64,000 nucleotides of DNA from Candidatus Desulfobacillus denitrificans (GTDB lineage Bacteria > Pseudomonadota > Gammaproteobacteria > Burkholderiales > Rhodocyclaceae). A program made the translations under genes and the position numbers. Location: positions 1,593,390 to 1,657,389 of the forward strand of contig AP021857.1 of the NCBI GenBank assembly GCA_017347485.1, written 5' to 3'. Shown one piece after another: positions 60,398-64,000 of this stretch (the first letter of the stretch is position 1; each line of letters starts with the position of its first letter). Below the pieces are notes generated by a model. That model did no database searches. It saw only the letters and a list, made by a program, of their open reading frames with translations, and was not told the DNA's origin.

Positions 60398-60483
60398 CCA
60401 CAGAGGCGCAGAGACACAGAGAAACTGCAAATGAAAATAAACACCTGTTTCTGCCTTTCTCTGTGCCTCTGTGTCTCTGTGGT
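60397..60483. repeat. CACAGAG palindrome R4 (molybdenum subunit-CoA transferase gap)
   Basis: Shorter variant: left arm CACAGAG, CGCAGAG, CACAGAG spaced by one base; right arm three CTCTGTG units spaced by one base. 28-base arms pair with two mismatches around a 31-base A/T-rich loop. Confidence 0.9.
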
Positions 60484-60501
60484 GAAAGGTTTTGAATTGA
60501 A

Positions 60502-61692
60502 ATGAAGCGACGAACCGTCCTCTCCATGGAGCAGGCGCTGTCCCTGCCCTACGCCACGCTGCGCTTCGCCCAGCTCGGCTGGCGCGTCATCCGCATCGAG
60601 TCGACGCCAGCCGGCGACGGCCTGCCGGGCGATCCCAACCGCTACATCGGCGGCAAGGTGCTCGACGACGACCGCCGCACCTACTTCATCGCGCCCAACG
60701 TCGGCAAGGAAGCCATCGCGCTCAATCTGAAGGAGCCACAGGGCCAGGCGCTGCTGCTCAAGCTGCTCGTGGAACTCGACGTCGACGTCTTCTGCTGCAA
60801 CACCGTGCCGCGCCGCTACAAGCAGCTCGGCATCGACTACGAGACGCTGTCCGCCGCCAAGCCGGATCTCATCTGGGCCGGCATTTCGGCGATGGGGCCG
60901 GACTACCCCGACGCCCCCGGCTACGACCCGGTGATCCAGGCCATGGCCGGCTACATGGAGCTGACCGGCCCGGCCGACGGCCCGCCGACGCTCTCCGGCG
61001 TGCCGCTGGTCGACCTCAAGGCCGGCGACGAGGTGTACGCCAACGTCATGCTGGCGCTGGCCGAACGCGCCGAGACCGGCAAGGGGATGCGCATCGACGT
61101 TTCCATGCTGCAGGCGGCCGCTTCCTGGCTGATTACCACGCTGCCGCTGCTCGACTTCGACTGCCAGCCGAACGAGATCACCCGCTGCGGCAACGAGCAC
61201 CGCAAGTTCATCCCGACCAACGTCTACCCGACTTCAGATGGTTTCATCTACATGGCCATCGGCAGCGACGTGCAGTGGAAGCGCCTGACCGAGATTCCGA
61301 AGTTCGCCTCGATCGGCTCGCCGGCGCGCGCCACCAACGAGGGGCGCCACAAGGAGCGCGAGGCCATCCACCGCGACATGGCGGCGGAAACGCGCAAGTA
61401 CGCCACGGCGGAGATCGCCGCCGATTTTCGCCAGGCCACCATCCCGCACGCACCGATCCACGACATCCCGGCCGTGCGCAACATGGACGCCGTCTCGCGC
61501 AAGCTGACGTTGACACGCATGCCCGGCGGCAAGCAGGTGCATATGCAGCCGATGGCGGTGGACCTCCCCGCCGTATCCCAGGAACTGACTTTTCCGCCGA
61601 AATACGGCGAGCACACCCACGCCGTGCTGAAGGAAGCCGGCTGCGCCGACAACGAGATCGCCCGCCTCCAACAAGAACGCATCATCGCCTGA
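60502..61692 (+). CDS. iaaL: Family III CoA transferase, probable 2-aminophenylsuccinate CoA transferase
   Basis: 396 aa. CaiB/Frc family: [14 protein letters not shown] near the start, [18 protein letters not shown], and the catalytic Asp D171 in [12 protein letters not shown], which forms the acyl-aspartyl intermediate. It would activate 2-aminophenylsuccinate with succinyl-CoA as donor; the Aromatoleum counterpart IaaL acts on phenylsuccinate-type acids (name from memory). Repeat R4 ends 18 bases upstream of its ATG. Confidence 0.82.
   Translation: MKRRTVLSMEQALSLPYATLRFAQLGWRVIRIESTPAGDGLPGDPNRYIGGKVLDDDRRTYFIAPNVGKEAIALNLKEPQGQALLLKLLVELDVDVFCCNTVPRRYKQLGIDYETLSAAKPDLIWAGISAMGPDYPDAPGYDPVIQAMAGYMELTGPADGPPTLSGVPLVDLKAGDEVYANVMLALAERAETGKGMRIDVSMLQAAASWLITTLPLLDFDCQPNEITRCGNEHRKFIPTNVYPTSDGFIYMAIGSDVQWKRLTEIPKFASIGSPARATNEGRHKEREAIHRDMAAETRKYATAEIAADFRQATIPHAPIHDIPAVRNMDAVSRKLTLTRMPGGKQVHMQPMAVDLPAVSQELTFPPKYGEHTHAVLKEAGCADNEIARLQQERIIA
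61584..61593 (+). repeat. ACTGACTTTT word, copy 6
   Basis: Exact copy in the CoA transferase gene, encoding part of E-L-T-F-P; flanks cagga...ccgcc. Confidence 0.6.
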
Positions 61693-61694
61693 CC

Positions 61695-63701
61695 ATGACG
61701 ACAGCCAACCCCCTCCTGCACACGCCCTCCCGTCCCCTGCCCAGGCACGTCGCCATCATCGGCGCCGGCACCATCGGCCCGGACATCGGCTACTACCTGA
61801 AAAGCGCCCTGCCGCAGATCCGCCTGTCGCTGGTCGACGTCAACCAGGCGGCGATCGACAAGGCCCTGCAGCGCTGCCAGGACTACGCCAAGAAGGCCGT
61901 CGCCCGCGGCAAGATGAGCGAGCAGCAGGCCGCCGTCGTCGCCAACATCTCGGGCACGCAGGATTACGCACAGCTCGCCGACTGCGACTGGGTGATCGAG
62001 GCGGCGACGGAAAACATGGCGCTGAAGCGGCGCATCTTCGCCCAGGTGGAGGCCGTCGTGCGGCCGGATGCCCTCATCACCTCCAACACCAGCTCGCTGC
62101 CGGCCGAGCGCATCTTCGCCGAGCTGAAGCATAAGGGCCGCGCCACTGTCACCCACTTCTTCGCACCGGCCTGGCGCAACCCGGCGGTGGAGGTCATCGC
62201 CTGGGAGAAGACCGACCCGGCGGTGGTGGACTACCTGCGCTGGCTGTTCTGCGCCACCGGCAAGGTGCCGCTGGTCACCTCGGACGCCGTCTGCTTCATG
62301 CTCGACCGCATTTTCGACAACTGGTGCAACGAGGCGGCCCTGCTGCTCGACCGCGCCACCGCCGCCGAGGTGGACAGCGTGGCCGCCGAGTTCGTGCACG
62401 CCGGCCCCTTCTTCGTGCTCAACCTCGCCCGCGGCAACCCGATCATCACCGAGACCAACACCTTGCAAGCGGATGAGGAAGGCACGCACTACACGCCGGC
62501 CCCGATCTTCCGCTCGGTGGACACCTGGGTCACCGTGCCGCCCGGCAGGAAGGTCGACGTCGCGCCGGAGACGGCCGCGGCGATCCGCGACCGCCTGCTC
62601 GGCATCCTCTTCTCGCAGTCGGTGGACATCCTCGACGGATCGATCGGCGAGCCGGCCGACCTCGACCTCGGCTGCCGCACCGCGCTGGGCTTCAGGAAGG
62701 GCCCGCTCGAGTTGATGCGCGACCTCGGCGAGCCGGAGGCCGGCCGCATCCTGCAGCGCCTCGCCGCCGAACGACCCGGCATGCCTTGGCCGAAGCGTCC
62801 CTATGCCGCCTACCAGGATTTCTGGCGCCACGTGCTGGTCGACGATGTCGAAGGCGTCAAGGTCATCACGCTGCGCCGCCCCGAGGCGATGAACGCCCTG
62901 CACGACGAGCTGACCGACGAGGTGCTGGCGGTCATCCGCAAGTTCGAGTCCGACCCGAAGGTCAAGGGCTTCGTCCTCACCGGCTACGGCGCGCGCGCCT
63001 TCTGCGCCGGCGCCGACATCGGCCGCTTCCCCTCCATGCTCGGCGACGCCAGGGCCGCCACGCAGTACGCACGCGACTGCTCGCGCCTGCTGGTGCACCT
63101 CGACGCCATGAAGAAGCCGGTGGTCGCCGCGCTCAACGGCATGGCGCTCGGCGGCGGGCTGGAACTGGCGATGCGCTGCCACGGCATCGTCGCCGTGAAG
63201 GACGCCTGGATGCAGTTGCCGGAGATCACGCTGGGCATCGTGCCGGGCATCGGCGCCATGGTCGTGCCCTACCGCCGCTGGCCGCAGGCCGCCGCGACCT
63301 TCCACGGCATGCTGCGCCGCGCCGAGAAGCTCAAGGCCGCCGAAGCCCACAAACTCGGCGTGGTGGACGCCCTCGCCGACGACCTGCCCGGACTGGTCGC
63401 CGCCGCCGTGGCGCGGGTGAAGGCGCTGGCCGGTCAGCCTCCGCCGATCGCCCGGGGCGCCGTGGCGCTGGCGCCGCTGGCGCCGATTGCGGCGACCGCC
63501 GCCGGCGGCCAGCCGTTGTCGAGGGAGATCATGGGTATCCTGGAAAGCGCCGTGCGCGACGCCGCGAAGGCCCCCACGCTCGACGCGGCGCTGGAGATCG
63601 GCTACCGCGCCTTCGGCGCCAGCGCCCTCACCGCCGCCGCCCGCGAGGGCATCGGCGCCTTCCAGGAAGGCCGCAAGCCGGATTTCACAAAAACCGCATG
63701 A
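61695..63701 (+). CDS. 3-Hydroxyacyl-CoA dehydrogenase / enoyl-CoA hydratase fusion
   Basis: 668 aa from ATG 61695. The N-terminal dehydrogenase (about 1-375) has NAD motif IIGAGTIGPDIGYYL, the catalytic His in VTHFFAPAWRNP and SNTSSLPAERIF. The C-terminal hydratase (about 385-668) has FCAGADIGRF, ALGGGLELAMRC and the Glu in MQLPEITLG. The order is the reverse of FadB. It would hydrate 2-aminocinnamoyl-CoA and oxidise it to the beta-keto ester for the thiolase. The published cluster has just such a fusion. It starts 2 bases after the CoA transferase stop. Confidence 0.9.
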   Translation: MTTANPLLHTPSRPLPRHVAIIGAGTIGPDIGYYLKSALPQIRLSLVDVNQAAIDKALQRCQDYAKKAVARGKMSEQQAAVVANISGTQDYAQLADCDWVIEAATENMALKRRIFAQVEAVVRPDALITSNTSSLPAERIFAELKHKGRATVTHFFAPAWRNPAVEVIAWEKTDPAVVDYLRWLFCATGKVPLVTSDAVCFMLDRIFDNWCNEAALLLDRATAAEVDSVAAEFVHAGPFFVLNLARGNPIITETNTLQADEEGTHYTPAPIFRSVDTWVTVPPGRKVDVAPETAAAIRDRLLGILFSQSVDILDGSIGEPADLDLGCRTALGFRKGPLELMRDLGEPEAGRILQRLAAERPGMPWPKRPYAAYQDFWRHVLVDDVEGVKVITLRRPEAMNALHDELTDEVLAVIRKFESDPKVKGFVLTGYGARAFCAGADIGRFPSMLGDARAATQYARDCSRLLVHLDAMKKPVVAALNGMALGGGLELAMRCHGIVAVKDAWMQLPEITLGIVPGIGAMVVPYRRWPQAAATFHGMLRRAEKLKAAEAHKLGVVDALADDLPGLVAAAVARVKALAGQPPPIARGAVALAPLAPIAATAAGGQPLSREIMGILESAVRDAAKAPTLDAALEIGYRAFGASALTAAAREGIGAFQEGRKPDFTKTA

Positions 63702-63780
63702 AAGTCATGAGAGACGCAGCAAACGCAGGGCTGTAACATCGAAGTGTGGTACTTCATCAAATCCATAGGAGGAGCAAACA

Positions 63781-64000
63781 TGAAGATAAAAGCAATCACC
63801 GGCGTCCTGTCCGTCCTGGCGCTGGCCGCATCCCTGTCGGCCCAGGCCCAGGTCAAGATCGGCGTCATCGCGTCGTCTACCGGCCCAACCGCCTTCGTCG
63901 GCATCCCGCAGAAGAACTCGGTGGCGATGCTGCCGAAGAAGGCCGGCAACCTCGACATCGAATACATCGTCTATGACGACGCCAGCGATCCCACGCAGAG
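63781..64000 (+). CDS. ABC-transporter periplasmic binding protein, LivK type (partial)
   Basis: 73 codons before the right edge. Signal peptide MKIKAITGVLSVLALAASLSAQAQ, then VKIGVIASSTGPTAFVGIPQ, the N-terminus of branched-chain-amino-acid-type binding proteins. Strong AGGAGGAG site. It is the last gene type listed for the indoleacetate cluster, so indoleacetate or a related acid is the probable ligand. It follows the fusion gene after 79 bases, room for its own promoter. Confidence 0.88.

Overview
The window reads as a chromosomal segment of a denitrifying or facultatively anaerobic betaproteobacterium, most likely Rhodocyclales (Azoarcus/Aromatoleum/Thauera relatives). The reasons are the order rpoE-rseA-rseB-rseC-degQ, the rpmF-plsX-fab operon, the dapC-dapD-pilU-dapE-prmB block, and an ATP-dependent benzoyl-CoA reductase locus of the Azoarcus (bzd) type. 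This placement comes from gene content and order only; no database search was possible.

Region 1 (1-31284) is mostly housekeeping. It holds the envelope-stress sigma-E operon (1-2950), nadB (3149-4726), the fatty-acid synthesis operon yceD-rpmF-plsX-fabH-fabD-fabG-acpP-fabF with a small YgfX-like membrane protein (4719-11223, minus strand), maf and a tetrapyrrole-methylase-family gene, sppA-Rieske-HAD-rluC, and rne with a long leader and a strong terminator. Then come a low-molecular-weight phosphatase with uvrB, an EamA exporter, the lysine/diaminopimelate genes with an embedded pilU, prmB, and a three-gene sensory unit (PhnD-like binding protein, multi-PAS histidine kinase, single-domain response regulator).

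Region 2 (31331-43814) is the central anaerobic benzoyl-CoA pathway in two divergent operons. bzdNOPQM plus three accessory genes run left (37400 to 31331), and bzdVWXY run right (38080 to 43771). The 679-base gap between them carries two FNR-type boxes, each placed for a class II promoter with an identical TAGAAT -10 element. Together the operons reduce benzoyl-CoA to cyclohexadiene-carbonyl-CoA and carry it through hydration, oxidation and ring cleavage, using ferredoxin re-reduced by BzdV.

Region 3 (43828-64000, right edge cut) matches, family by family, the gene set described for anaerobic indole-3-acetate (auxin) degradation in Aromatoleum/Azoarcus. It encodes a GntR regulator, thiolase, CoA ligase, two hydantoinase/carboxylase-type subunits, an acyl-CoA dehydrogenase, a two-subunit B12 mutase, a three-subunit molybdenum hydroxylase, a family III CoA transferase, a 3-hydroxyacyl-CoA dehydrogenase/enoyl-CoA hydratase fusion and an ABC-type binding protein. 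An Old-Yellow-Enzyme-type flavoprotein with a broken FeS motif stands at the head and shares a promoter/operator design with the GntR gene. It is the best candidate for linking 2-aminobenzoyl-CoA, the expected end product, to the neighbouring benzoyl-CoA pathway.

Structure beyond genes: four intergenic palindromes built from CACAGAG iterons lie only in regions 2 and 3. A 10-base word, ACTGACTTTT, recurs six times (plus one near copy) in genes and gaps on both strands. Two strong hairpins separate bzdQ from bzdM. No rRNA, tRNA, insertion sequence or CRISPR array was seen.
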